From Excoecaria cochinchinensis (lineage: Eukaryota > Streptophyta > Magnoliopsida > Malpighiales > Euphorbiaceae): 64,000 nucleotides of DNA. The position numbers and the translations under genes were made by a program. The stretch lies in assembly GCA_947683425.1 (NCBI GenBank), contig CANTUQ010000073.1:16392001-16456000 (forward strand), read 5' to 3'. The notes beneath the pieces were generated by a model. The model was given only the letters and a program-made list of their open reading frames with translations, made no database searches and had not been told where the DNA came from. Shown here in pieces: positions 36,811-48,354 of the stretch. How positions within the stretch are numbered: position 1 is the stretch's first letter; every line of letters begins with the position of its first letter.

Positions 36811-36815
36811 CATGT

Positions 36816-37188
36816 AGTAGTAGTATGGAAAATTTAGGATATGTATCCAACATTGGCATTTCAATGCTCAGTGCGTAGAGTATTACTATATACAGGTTGT
36901 GATAGATCTTGAGGCGGCCGAAGATATAATGACGACCGAAAGAAGTATTCGACAGCAAGGATAGAAGGACTGGCATGGCATGTATACGACCGCAGTAGAT
37001 GAAAGCAATGATGTATGGTATAAGTATTGGAATTGTATGTTAATGTACTGTTAAGTTTTTGTATATGTATGCTTGTGATTGCTATGGGAAAAAAAATCCT
37101 ATTGAATCTTTTGAGTGCATTACAGTGTATTTCAGTACAGTGTTATGACATCCAATATCCATACTACTTACGGGTGTAGGGTGTTACA
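36816..37188 (+). other. Right arm of C
   Basis: Final 373 bp of insertion C after the A4 target copy, ending in GGGTGTTACA. No gene. Confidence 0.6.
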
Positions 37189-37193
37189 CATAC

Positions 37194-39000
37194 GCTATCA
37201 CCTTCCCATCCCGCATCAGAACACAACTAAGTCCAATACCCGATGCATAACTATACATGGTATATTCTTTACCTGAGATGGGCTGAGTAAGCACAGGAGT
37301 CTCAACTAACATTCTCTTCAACTGCTTAAAACTGGCTTGGCACTTACTGGTCCACTCAAACTTAACTTCCTTTCTAAGCAACTTAGTCAAAGGAGAAGCA
37401 ATGACCGAAAATCCCTCCACAAATCACCTATAGTACCCACCTAAACCCAGAAAACTCCTTACTTCTGGCACATTTCGAGGTGGTTTCCAACTCACTATCG
37501 CCTCCACTTTAGACGAATCAACCCGAATACCCTCGAAGGAAAATATATATCCTCATCTCTTAAAACCTGTAGCACAATCTGCGAATGCTCTTCATGCTCA
37601 CGCTTATCCTTCGAATATACCAACATATCGTTGATGAACACAACAACAAATCAGTTGAGGTATGGCCTGAACACCCTGTTCATCAGATCCATAGAAGCTG
37701 TTGACGTATTCGTCAACCCAAACGACATCACTAGGAACTCATAGTAGCCATATCGTGTCTGAAAAGCAGTCTTAGCAACATCCACATCCTTTACTCGAAG
37801 CTGATAATAACCAGATCGCAAGTCTATCTTGGAGAAGACTCCGGCTCCTCTCAACTGATCAAATAGGTCCTCTATCCTAGGCAACGGATACTTATTCTTC
37901 AACGTAACCTTATTAATCTGTCGATAGTCGATACACATCCTTAAGGTACCGTACTTTTTTTTGACAAATAACACCGGAGCACCCCATGGAGAAATGCTAG
38001 GTCTAATAAAGCCTTTATCCAATAGCTCCTGTAATTGAGTTTTCAACTCCTTCAATTCTACAGGAGCCATTCGATAAGGAGCTTTAGAAATCGGAGTAGT
38101 ACCCAGCAGAATCTCTATAGATAGCTCCACTTCCCTCTCTGGGGGTAAACTAGGCAACTCCTCAGGAAATATGTCCACAAACTCACCTACTACTGGAATG
38201 TCTTGAATCTTTACTTGACCACGTCTGGAATCCAAAACCAAAGCCAAATAAGCTTCACACCCTTTTCTCATAAACAGCCTAGCTTGCATAGCTGAAATTA
38301 CATTACTCAAAGAATCAGAACCCAAACCTCTAACGACCACTGAAGACTGATCATAACCCTTAAGCACTACCATCTTCCTATAACAATCCACCACAGCCCA
38401 GTGCTTGCACAACCAGTCCATACCCAAAATCAGATCAAACTCATGAAAAGGCAAGCCAATCAAATCAATTGAAAACTCTATACCTTGAACCACTAAGGGA
38501 TAATTCTTATATACTTTACTCACATTGACACTATGCCCTAAGGGACTGGTCACACAAATCTCATAATCTAACTGATCCACATTAAGCAAATTAGCACACA
38601 TCTTATCAAAACATAAATACGAGTGTGTGGAACCAGGGTCTATTAGAACATACAATTCAGTGTTAAAGAGTAGAAACTTACCAACAATCACCTCAAAAGC
38701 ATCTTGCTCATCCCGAGCTCTCATCACATACGCTCTGGCTGGAACCACTAGAGGGCGATCCACCGACTCAAAAGAAGCTCCATCTCTATGCCGTCCACCA
38801 CGACCTCGACCCCTACCTCTACCCCGGCTGGCCTGAGGGGCATTAGATGCTGCTCGACTTGCCTCTTGCTGATCTCGGGTGTTCTCACTTAACCTTGGAC
38901 AATTAGCTAGAAAATGGTCCATACTACCACATCAAAAGCAACCTCCAGTCAACAAACGACACTCGCCCTTATGACACTTATTACAGTGCGAACATTCCGG
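37194..39000 (-). pseudogene. pol: Protease, RT and RNase H start of element B
   Basis: The main frame 38922-37651 holds CGSMDHFLANC of a zinc knuckle, an RG-rich linker, protease (LIDPGSTHSYL, about 38640; LILGMDWL) and RT (FVKKKYGTLRMCIDYR; KIDLRSGYYQL). An in-frame TGA splits the knuckle just upstream, near 38930. The frame closes at 37651 inside RT. The next stretch reads FINDMLVYS, so the first Asp of the RT catalytic pair is Asn. The RNase H piece 37420-37184 reads MYSYASG where an Asp is expected. A frame change separates these two parts. The sequence stops at insertion C. Confidence 0.88.
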
Positions 39001-39912
39001 CACAATCTCACCTCTACCACTCGAACTACCTCTACTAGCTCCAGACATATGAAAAGATCCCTGCCTTCTACCTCTCGTAGCAGGACTGTTGGAAGACTCA
39101 TTCGGTGAATTTTCTTAAGGATTCCTTGATGTCTTCCCAGAAGATGAGCCTCTATGAGGGAGATTCCTCCTCTATGCCCTTTCCCTCAAAATAGTCTCTG
39201 AGCGTTTCGCTCTCATGGCCGCTTGCACAATCTAATAATAACCAACCATCGAAGAAGACATCAAGGAAATCAACATAAACTTAAAGGTCTCATTCAGGCC
39301 CGCTTCAAAATGCTGGCAACGAAACTTTTCAGTAAGGATACCCGGTGGTGCATACTTACTAAGCCTGTTGAATTCCTTTTCATATTCTGCCATAGACAAT
39401 GCCCTCTGCTTGAGATTCAAAAATTGAGTCCATTTAGCCTCCTTGTACACTTTAGTCACATAGTTGTTATGAAACTCTCTCACGAAAAACTCCCAAGTGA
39501 CCGGGTCGAGTAACTGGGGGTGTCTGAGAACCAATTTCTACCAATCGTAGGCGGAACCTTGTAGAAGCGAAATAACACACTCAACTTCCCTATCCGGAGG
39601 ACAACGGATCTCTTCCAACACCCTTCTCACTCTCTCAATCCATATATCTGCCTTATCAAATTCATCCAAACTCGTCCCATAGAAATCCTCAGCTCCCGAC
39701 TTCCTCATGCTCTCAATCGGAGCTCTTGGTGCCATCACCCTCTCTAAGACCCTAGCCATGTATTGAGATATCTTAAGCATGGCCTCAAAAGGCATGGCTG
39801 GAGCCTCAGGTTGTACCCTAACCGATTGAGCAGGACCAGAAATAGATGAATCTTGCTCTTGGAGATTAACACTTTCAGCTGACCCCTCAAGAGATCCACA
39901 TGTTGACTCCAT
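39001..39912 (-). pseudogene. gag: Gag of element B
   Basis: Starts at Met 39912 (MESTCGSLEGS) and shows the chromovirus gag pattern: DEFDKADIWIERVRRVLE, then ECVISLLQGSAYDW. A TAG near 39538 interrupts it; the frame continues with TWEFFVREFHNNYV and MAEYEKEFNRLSKYAP. Another stop comes near 39232. A Cys/His-rich stretch (CSHCNKCHKGEC) lies near 38990. Confidence 0.83.
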
Positions 39913-40004
39913 CTAACTGCAAAACGCAAGAATATCCGCATCAGGCCAACACAATTCTAAATGCATCACTATTCTACGGTCACCCAGAAATGCCTAAACC
40001 TAGG

Positions 40005-40018
40005 CTTTGATACTAATA
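40005..40018 (-). promoter_or_regulatory. Primer binding site of B (decayed Met type)
   Basis: The minus strand reads TTAGTATCAAAGCCTAGG a few bases after the LTR end. The usual initiator-Met site begins TGGTATCAGAGC, so two or three bases have changed. Confidence 0.7.
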
Positions 40019-40022
40019 AAAA

Positions 40023-42245
40023 TGTAACACCCCTTACCTATAGGTAGGGGAGCTTACCAGCATAAAGGAGTGAGTGCCCGCATAGGCAAGGGTTGCCACC
40101 AAGCAGAACAAAGCATGCATAGCACAACCTTAAATACAAGCACAACGGAATAAACATTCATACACAATAACAGAATTGGAGGAATAACACATTTGAACCC
40201 AAAAAGGAACTTGTCAATCTCATTCATTGATATACAGAAAAATATTTACATAATAAAATTGTTTACAATATCATTTTAACATAAATATAACTTAACTGTT
40301 ACATATAAAAAAAATAGTTATAAATCAAAAACTATACATCAGAGGTTACAAAAATACAAAACTAAGCCTCTAACAAAAGCTTGATCTATTGTGTTGGCCT
40401 TGGCTAATGCGGATCGGACCACTCAGAATCTTCTATAGCTTCCACACCTACATGGATGAAACACCCATGCTAAACGATAATGCTTAGTGGAGAAACAAGG
40501 GATGAACGACCACTCACAGTGGACGTCGAAAATAAATTACATATATATGGCACATTCATACTGATAATTCATCAAAATCTTAAACTATAATTTGCATTCA
40601 GCAAGAAAGCTACACCATATACCTTCTCGGAAATAAAACCTCGGCAACACATTATTATACATCACTATCAAGCTCATAGATATGCCTACAAACTCATAGT
40701 GGTGGATAACGAGTGAGCATATTAGTACCCGGGGGTACAAGCAAAACAATTTCTTTTCTTTTTCTTTCAAAAACATTTTCACATTGGGGATCTTAAACAA
40801 GATCCAAACTCATAGGGATCACGAGGATCCAAACGGGGACCTGATCAGGGTCCAGAATGCATTGGCTGCAGCTAACAGAACTCTATAGGCATGCCTATCT
40901 ATCCACTTACTTTACTATTATAGCCTAAATACATCCACTCAAATATTGATCACATAATAAGATATATCATAGTTCATGTATTTAGCGTGTATAAAACATA
41001 GGTGAGAAACCATACAAAGTGACATAAAATAATTAACAATGAAGAATAGGGGAGGGTCGCGCCCGCGACAGAGACAACTTGCACACCAAGGCGCTGGTGA
41101 CAACTAGCCGTGCTCGCGACCAAAGAAGTTGGCTGGCCTCTGTTGCACTCACGAGCAAGATCGTGCTTGCAACAGAGAGTGCCTCAGCTGGAGCTCGGTG
41201 CCACACACTCTGTCTTGCTCGAGACAGAGTCATGTTTCTGGGTCAGATTCTGAGCTCCACAGCTCTCCTCATGCCAATCTCCTCCGAAACTCCAACAGTC
41301 AACCAAATAACTTCAACCCAATCATCACAAATCACTCAAACATGTTTCTAAACATTCAATCAAAATTTTACACCAATTAAAACTAATTTGGTAAAATTAA
41401 ACAATATACACAATCAAATCTCAAACCCATAAAATCAATGGAAAACCACCCAGAGTCAATCTAACCTTTCGTACACACATCCATTTCCAAATTCCTTTCA
41501 AATATAACGAAACCCAACACAAATATACATGTAAACGTGCTCAATTCCTCAAATTTCTAAAAATTCCAGTCAATTGTTCACAAGCAAAAAATCACACAAA
41601 AACACACAATTCCCAAACCTTATCTCCTATTCTCCTTAACAATCAATTGGCTTCACTACCTCCAACCTTCTCCTTTACTTTGGGCTCTCTAGCTGGAATT
41701 TCTGATCAAACAAGCCAAACAACACACTCACTCAAATACCTAAACTAACAAACATACGAATCATCCAAAGAGGAGAAGAAGAAAAAGAAGAAGAAGAAGA
41801 AGTAAAACACTTACCCGAAGATCAAGTATTTGCTAAATCAACACACAATTTCAGCAACCAAGATGGGAGAAGATAAGCAAGGAAGAAGGGGAAGAGGGGT
41901 TGGAATAGATGAAGAAAATGGGAGAGAGGGAGAACGGGAAATCTGCCCTTCTTAGCTCTCTCTCACGTTTTCTCTTTCAATTGATTAGGTCAATCCCTAT
42001 CCCCACTTTCTCTTCCCTCATCTCCACCATCCACATGTCATAATCTCATGGTGGATTTGGTAACTTCACTTCTAATCCTTCTTTTCTTTTCAAAACAAAC
42101 TCAAACCACAATATTAAAAACTATTATGCAATTATACCCTCTAAACTTTATAAATCATGCAATTAAATCCTAAAGCCAAATAATACACACAAAAATCAAA
42201 TAACAACATGCTCAAAACCACTAGGGTATCAGTTAGGGTGTTACA
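40023..42245 (-). repeat. 5' LTR of B (2223 bp)
   Basis: Inverted ends TGTAACACCC and GGGTGTTACA. Dyads lie at 41053-41232 (GTCGCGCCCGCGAC, decayed copies after it). An AAG-rich stretch lies at 41769-41803. No gene. The right flank is GTGAC. Confidence 0.88.
41053..41232. repeat. Dyad block in B LTR
   Basis: One intact word GTCGCGCCCGCGAC (41056-41069) and four decayed forms (GCTCGCGACC, ACTCACGAGCAAGATCGTGC, TTGCTCGAGACAGA). Confidence 0.72.
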
Positions 42246-43099
42246 GTGACCTTATGCGCGACAGAGGCATTCTAGCTCTCTGTCGTGAGCACGACTGGTT
42301 GTCGCGAGTGCGACCTTTGGTGAAATTCATCTCTGTCACGAGCGCGACTACGGTCGCAAGCGCAACCCTTCTCTATGCCTTTAATATTTATTATTTGTTA
42401 CACTTTGCATGGTTTCTCACTTATGATTTACATATGTTTCTTTGTATAAGCTATGATATGCTTTATCATTTGAATAATAATTGAATTAATATCTGGGCCT
42501 ACAATAGTCAAGTTATGGATAGATAGGCTTGCCTGTGGCCTATGCATTTCTTTGGACCCTAATTAGGTCCCTATGCGTTTGGATCCTCGCTATCCCTATG
42601 TGTTTAGATCTTGTTTAAGATCCCTATGCATTTTCAAAGAAAAGAGAACATTTGTTTGTACCTACGGGTACCTATACGTTCACCCAATATCCACCTCTTT
42701 GAGTTTACAGGCATAAGTATGTGTATGAATGTGATATGGAATAATGTGAATTATGAAAATGACATAACTAAAATGTATGAAGTGGTGTTATTGTTGATGA
42801 ATGAAATTTATGATTAAGCTTATAATGATTTATTATTATATATGTGCCATGTGTATGTGAATTACATTAACGTCCACTATCAGTGGTCATTCATCTCTCG
42901 TTTTCCCCACTAAACCATTAGGCTTAGCACGGGTGTTTCATCCGTGCAGTTGAGGTAGTAGGAGATCTTGGGAGGACTTATTCACAACAACCGAGGCCAA
43001 CACAATATGATAGGTTTTGCTAGATGTTTAAGATTTTGTGACAAGAAATCATGGGATATAAAGCTTTTGTAATGTAACCAGTTTTGTATATGCAACACT
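42246..43099 (+). repeat. Chromovirus-like LTR fragment G
   Basis: On the + strand it matches, loosely, the reverse complement of B LTR sequence: dyad block at 42255-42370, then GGATCCTCGCTATCC, then CGGGTGTTTCATCCGTGCAG. It lacks both ends and is bounded by B on the left and E on the right, so it is the oldest layer visible. Confidence 0.65.
42255..42370. repeat. Dyad block in LTR fragment G
   Basis: GTCGTGAGCACGAC, GTCGCGAGTGCGAC, TCACGAGCGCGAC and GTCGCAAGCGCAAC: four variants of one word in about 90 bp. Confidence 0.75.
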
Positions 43100-43627
43100 T
43101 GTAACACCCCTCACCTATACGTAGGGAACTTCATCCCTCATAGAGGAGGAAGGACCCCAATAGGTAAGGGTTGGCACCCAAATGCTCAAACAAAATAAAT
43201 ATAATCTCAAACATTCGCAAAACAGAGTAATATAAAAATTTTAAATCCAATAAAGAATAGGCTGCTGACAGAAAATACTGAATTTCATTAATATCTCATC
43301 ACTGTTTTTACATGCCCAAAAGTACAAGAGTGCCTCGGCACAAAAGATAATATACATATCTGAAATACTTAATTTTTAAGTCGAATAAATTACCAAAAAG
43401 ATTACATCAGAGTATCTAAATACAAAAAGAATCTCTAACTCCAGTGTGTTCGCCCTGGCAATTGCGGATCGACACAAGCTCATGGCACAAGCAGAATAAT
43501 AAGTTCTTAATAATCAATTCAAAGATGTAGATACATGGCAACACTAAACTCATATAATCATATCCTTTAAATCAAACCATAACTATACGCGTTATTCACA
43601 AGTTACACATTAACCACTACAAGAAAA

Positions 43628-43905
43628 CAGACATTTCCCGACGGAAATTACCGACGGAATTTGTGTAATTTCCATCGGGAAAATAAAATGCCGACGGAAT
43701 ATTTTCTATCGGCAATATGGGCGTAGGGAATTATTCCCGACGGAAATCCTAATTCCGTCGGGAAATTCCCGACGAAAAAGTGTTTCCGTCGGGAATTATT
43801 CCCGACGGAAGTATAATTTCTGTCGGTAAATTACCGACGGAATTAGCATTTCCGTCGGTAATTATTACCGACGGAAACAGTTTTCCGTCGGGAAATTAAA
43901 CCAAC
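43628..43905. repeat. Left sub-terminal repeats of CACTA
   Basis: Repeated CCGACGGAA with TTCCGTCGG partners, spaced by A/T words (TTACCGACGG, TTCCCGACGG). Such arrays bind the small transposase subunit in known CACTA elements; that is not shown here. Confidence 0.9.
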
Positions 43906-44095
43906 ATTTCCCACAATTACATTTTTATACTGCACCTTATAACTTGTAAAATTAATTGCAAAATAATAAGCAAATGAAAATGATATCTAAATTTTAATAT
44001 TCAATAATAGTCGAATTTAATAAAATTGTACTATTTATAAAGATAGTAATTATGTAATAACATAATAATCATGTCTAATACAAAATCATAACTAA

Positions 44096-46063
44096 TTAAG
44101 CTGATGGCGGAGGCGGCGGCGGCGGCTGAGAAGTACGATCGGACTGCTGCGATGACACCATACCCTTCAAATTTTCCATCTCATTGCGCAGCTCAGATAT
44201 GAAGTCGAGAGATTGCTGCCATCGAGTTTGTGACTGTTGCAATTCAGATCTCAGCTCATTTACAGTATTCTCAAGTTCATGGACTCGCCTGGATTCAGAC
44301 CGTCTATGTGATGCGGCAGTACTTGAACTTGAGGCATGCGAGTGACAGGATTTGGCCAAAGAACCTAAGCCAAATATCCGTCCTCGCCGGTCTCTACCAC
44401 CAGACACGTCACAATAGATTTGATTCGCATCCACATAATCAGAAGTCTGTGAGCGTTGCTGAATTGCATCTTGAACTTGTTCCTGTCGTAGGACAAATAT
44501 TTTACAATAAGTAACGATTAATAATAAGTAATATTTAAAATTTGTAAAATATAGTAACTTGGACATACATGTAAAACCCTTGACCGAGAATTGACGAACG
44601 TTTGACCATCATACTTGTTGGTGTGGGTGTGTACAAATACCTCACCATAGGTAGCCGGTCGACCCATCGATGCTCCCTGTAAACATAAAAAGAATTAAAG
44701 ATGAACTATAATTTATTGACTATTCGTACAAGTTTTTACTTAAATTTCGGCAGAGTTTCCCCTATATTTGGAGCATACCTCCTGTATACATAGACAAAAA
44801 ACCACTTCAAATTTCGAGACTACGCTACAATCCAACATTCAACAACAAAGCAAACTCCTCACACAAGTAACATTCCCATCCTCCTCTATGGTAATAATAT
44901 AAAATTCAGACATCCTAACCATTAATTACAGTGGTAAAAGTAATATTATGTAAAGTTTTTACTTAAATTTCGGCAGAGTTTCCCCTATATTTGGAGCATA
45001 CCTCCTGTATACATAGACAAAAAAATACTTCAAATTTCGAGACTACGCTATAATCCAACATTCAACAATAAAACAAACTCCTCACACAAGTAACATTCCC
45101 ATCCTCCTCTATGGTAATAAGATAAAATTCAGACATCCTAACCATTAATTACAGCAGTAAAAGTAATATTTTGTAATACTTACAAGTCTATCTGCATGTT
45201 CCCGATGCGACAACGATCCTCCAGTATGCAAGCATGAACTGAGTCCCTCAGGTCCTCCCCGTCTGTTACTAGAATTCTGCGATGCGACGGAAATGGCTTC
45301 AGGGGTCGTCCAATACTGTCTCCAACGTGCCCATATATCTTCGGTCATGTAGGGAGGTCGGACACCACCATTTTTTATCAAGCTGACTAAATCTCAGTAA
45401 CGTGCCCGCGCACGAGTCTCCCACACAGAAGGCATGATATCGTCCAACGCCGAATTCCAATAACATTGTTTCTTATGAGACAGACAGAACAAAAAAACAA
45501 AATGTAAGCAAGTGTAAAATATAATTTGTTATGTAACCGACTTTATCATAAATGTTTTACCTTGAATTCTTCGAAATAAAAATTCTTTGTGTCCTCTGAC
45601 ACATTCTTCCAGGCAAACCCATTGTATTTAATTCTGTTTTTGAAAGAGGTTGTCATAATGTGTGAACACTTTCCTGAAGGATTCAATCTAAGATACAACA
45701 ATATGAATAATGTTAGTACAAGTAATAACTGTCATTGAAATCATAATGAAGTGAAATATTAATTACTTACTCTTCAGCTGTGATATTGATGTATATTCTT
45801 CCATCCTCTCCAATTGAGCCAGGCGTAGGCTCTTCCGCTTGTTCTGTTCCCAACCCCTGAGCTGGCATAGATTTTGGGTGTGCCATAGGAGTGGAATCAG
45901 TGGAAGGAATGGTAGATGGTGCAACAGAGACGGGCGGTGATGCGGCAGCCTCAGTGCTGGCATTGAGCCCAAGCGATGGGGATCCTCCAGTACCAGTACT
46001 GTCATCGCCATCATGCAACCTGAGACGCGGAGCAATCGACGTTTTCTTCTTTCGCTTAAACAT
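44096..46063 (-). pseudogene. CACTA second gene, Ptta/En/Spm (Transposase_24-like), spliced, broken
   Basis: At least five exons can be traced on the minus strand. About 46063-45767 is the first (MFKRKKKTSIAPRL, Ser/Pro-rich, donor GTAAGT). About 45690-45562 encodes SFKNRIKYNGFAWKNVSEDT. The exon ending at 45184 (donor GTAAGT) encodes YMTEDIWARWRQYW and SNRRGGPEG. The exon 44688-44573 encodes YGEVFVHTHTNKYDGQTF. The exon 44482-44096 (acceptor CGACAG) encodes VSGGRDRRGRIFGLGSLAKS, a coiled-coil-like stretch and a Pro-rich end. A TGA near 45395 (CGA in relatives, by inference) breaks it. The 44689-45183 intron has a tandem duplication. Its product would be an accessory, DNA-associated protein. 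Confidence 0.8.
44731..45176. repeat. 223-bp tandem duplication in a CACTA intron
   Basis: Copies 44731-44953 and 44954-45176 are nearly identical (both start AGTTTTTACTTAAATTTCGG). They differ by a handful of substitutions. Confidence 0.9.
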
Positions 46064-46201
46064 TTTTCAACCTGGCATTATAAGAAAAATGCATATTGTC
46101 AGATAATAGAAAATAATTACATTGTAATAAGTATATTAAATTAATATTCAAGTCAGTGCAATATTAATTGGTCTCACATGATAAGCAAGTAGTTAAACAA
46201 A

Positions 46202-46812
46202 TTATTCGCTATCGTCACTAAGCTGTAAATCGTAATTCAAATCATCCTCATTTTCCGATGTATAAGAGGAAAATTCTGGCTCGTCATCAGATCCATCGCA
46301 AACCAAAGTTTCTTCATCATCCTCACCATCAATGTCAACAAATTCATTGTCCGCATAGTTCAATGGTTTGTTATCTTCAAAATTCAGAGAGTTGTTGATT
46401 TCATGAACTTCTGGTTCTTCCTCCTGAAATGCATCATTATTTTCAGAACGTTCACTTTGTCCGGTGGCTTTCCTTTCATAAATGCCTCTTGGTTTGACTT
46501 TGCACGCTGCAAACCATTCCGATCTGTCTCGCTTTACGCTTGGATAGGAGACATAATATACCTGGCCCACTTGCATTGCCAACACAAATGGTTCAAAGTT
46601 ACTCAATCTTCTACGCTGGTTGACTTCAACTAAATTGTATCTGGTATGTATTTTTGTTCCCACGTTAATAGTTGGATCATACCATTCGCACTTGAATAAT
46701 ACATAACGTTTTATTGGCAACGCGGGATACTCGACTTCAATTATATCAACAATTTGCCCATAATAATCCATCAACTCTCCTTGAATGCAAACCCCAATTT
46801 TAGCTTGACAAC
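46202..46812 (-). pseudogene. DUF4216-like C-terminal part of a CACTA transposase
   Basis: Reads MDYYGQIVDIIEVEYP, RYVLFKCEWYD and PFVLAMQVGQVYYVSYPS, typical of the domain called DUF4216 at the C-terminus of TNP2-type transposases, then an acidic tail (DGEDDEETLVCDGSDDEPEF). Upstream, a likely acceptor GATGCAG precedes coding sequence at about 46812. The domain with the catalytic residues should lie further upstream; the DNA there is AT-rich and non-coding, so this is a fragment. Confidence 0.85.
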
Positions 46813-47930
46813 TGCATCAGCAAAATAGTTGTGCCAATGACCTTTCTTTCAGCAATTATGTCCTCATGCTAATCAGTCATTATATAATATTTCAATAAAT
46901 AATGGGCTTACTTAATACATTTTTCTGTGCTTTATTTGAAGTGTAAGTATATAATTTTGGTGGTTGTTAATAACTAGCAGGTATTTACTATGTCTCTATA
47001 TTTGTTTACATTTAGTTCTACTCTTTAGCCATATACAAATTACAAGATTTTGTTAATTGAATTCCATTAATTTTTTCATAATTTCATTTTGTGTTATATT
47101 CATATAGAATATAACCTCTATAAAATATATGCTTCTATCTGAATTTTGTATAATATATGTTCTTTAATATATGCTTATAGATGTATTTGTGTGTTTGGAT
47201 CTTATTTATTCATGTATTATAAGTATATAATTTTTTTATATTCAATTTCGGTGTCCGTTAAATACTTCTCCATGGCATTTATTTTGTAACAATAATTATT
47301 CTTTTCATAGCATTTAGTTATGTATTTATTCATTACATGTATATAATTTTTTTATATTCAACTTTGGTGCCTATTGAATATGTATTTTTCTATTGAATTG
47401 TAGAAAAAATAAAATTGATGATCAATTTATTTTCCGAGTGCTATAAATAAATAATTGCAGTCTTATGAAATTATTTTCAATGGTATTATTTTTTATTAAA
47501 TGACTCTTAGTAAGAGAAAAAGAATGAGTATTTAAACAATTCATAAATATCAAATTGTGAATACATACATTTCTACTTATGATCATACGCTTATTTTATG
47601 CTTCTCTAAACATATATGCTCAATTTTTAATTAGTGTTATTTGATTTAACACTAATTAATTCATTGTATTTTTTAAAAATAACAAAAAATTTTATTAACA
47701 TAACTAATTTAAATTAATTCTAACAACAATCAACACTAATTAAAAATTAATTTTTTCTTTGAACAATAGTTAATTAAGTTAACTCAATGTCTAATTAAGT
47801 TAAATAATTCATTGTCTAATAAATTAATAATAATCTATTTCAACATTCAACAATAATAATATATTCTAACAACAATAATATATTTCAATAATCAATCAAC
47901 AATAATTCATTGTCTAATTAAGTTAAATAA

Positions 47931-47975
<45 letters not shown>

Positions 47976-47990
47976 TAAAAAAAAAATATA
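46813..47990. other. AT-rich deleted core of the CACTA element
   Basis: No coding similarity is visible. It includes two copies of a GTATATAATTTTTTTATATTCAA-like stretch (near 47222 and 47339) and an (AAT)n microsatellite at 47932-47974. The transposase catalytic exons would be expected here. Confidence 0.65.
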
Positions 47991-47994
47991 GGGC

Positions 47995-48345
47995 AAATGG
48001 GTACTGTTGGCTTACCAGACGTCGGAGGAGAGGAGAGGAGGAGGAGACGGAGGAGGGAGGTCGACCAGGCTGAGGAGGAGAGGAAGCCAACGCCGGAGCA
48101 GCGGCGGTCGACGGCGGCGAAGGAGAGAAGGAAGGCGCACGGCAGGGAGGCAAGTAGAAGGGAAGATCGGAGCGGGAAAAAAAGAGAGAAGGGAGGGAAG
48201 AGAGGAGGAGGAGGAGGAGGGGAGGGGACCGGCGAACGGAGGGGAGGGGGCGGTCGTCGTCGGCGGGAGGGCAGGGGATCGGATAGGCAGAGTGAGGGGA
48301 GAGGGAGGAGAGAGAGAGGATCGGGGGGAAGAGGGTTAAAATCTG
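47995..48345. other. Purine-rich GC island in CACTA right part
   Basis: About 350 bp of GGAGGAG-rich sequence. On the minus strand it is Ser/Pro/Ala-rich and may be the first exon or leader of the original transposase gene; the + strand Arg/Gly ORF is low complexity. Confidence 0.45.
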
Positions 48346-48354
48346 AATTTAATT

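Larger units (their letters stand above)
23699..37188 (+). mobile_element. LTR-like insertion C in B RNase H (about 5.0 kb without inserts)
   Basis: Ends are TGTAACGGCC (23699) and GGGTGTTACA (37188). Flanks TATAC (23694-23698) and CATAC (37189-37193) are a 5-bp duplication with one change, and removing C restores the RNase H reading VIAYTSRQF. Two Tat insertions (24710-27064 and 30677-36815) are nested in it. No coding region was found, so it reads as a very long solo LTR or a non-coding element. A TATAAATA at about 24400 suggests + orientation. Confidence 0.65.
19160..42245 (-). mobile_element. Chromovirus-type Ty3/gypsy element B, heavily interrupted
   Basis: On the minus strand the element reads 5' LTR (40023-42245), Met-type primer site, gag, protease, RT, RNase H (broken by C), integrase (broken by D), a C-terminal region resembling the chromodomain end of Tekay/Del elements, a polypurine tract and the 3' LTR (19160-19415, cut by Athila F). 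The RNase H and integrase sequences join exactly across the two insertions once the target duplications are removed. Over about 255 aligned LTR bases I count about ten differences by eye. Confidence 0.88.

Noticed and set aside
41079..41351. Plus-strand ORFs in B LTR
   Set aside because: Lie over the decayed dyad block of an LTR, short and without domains.
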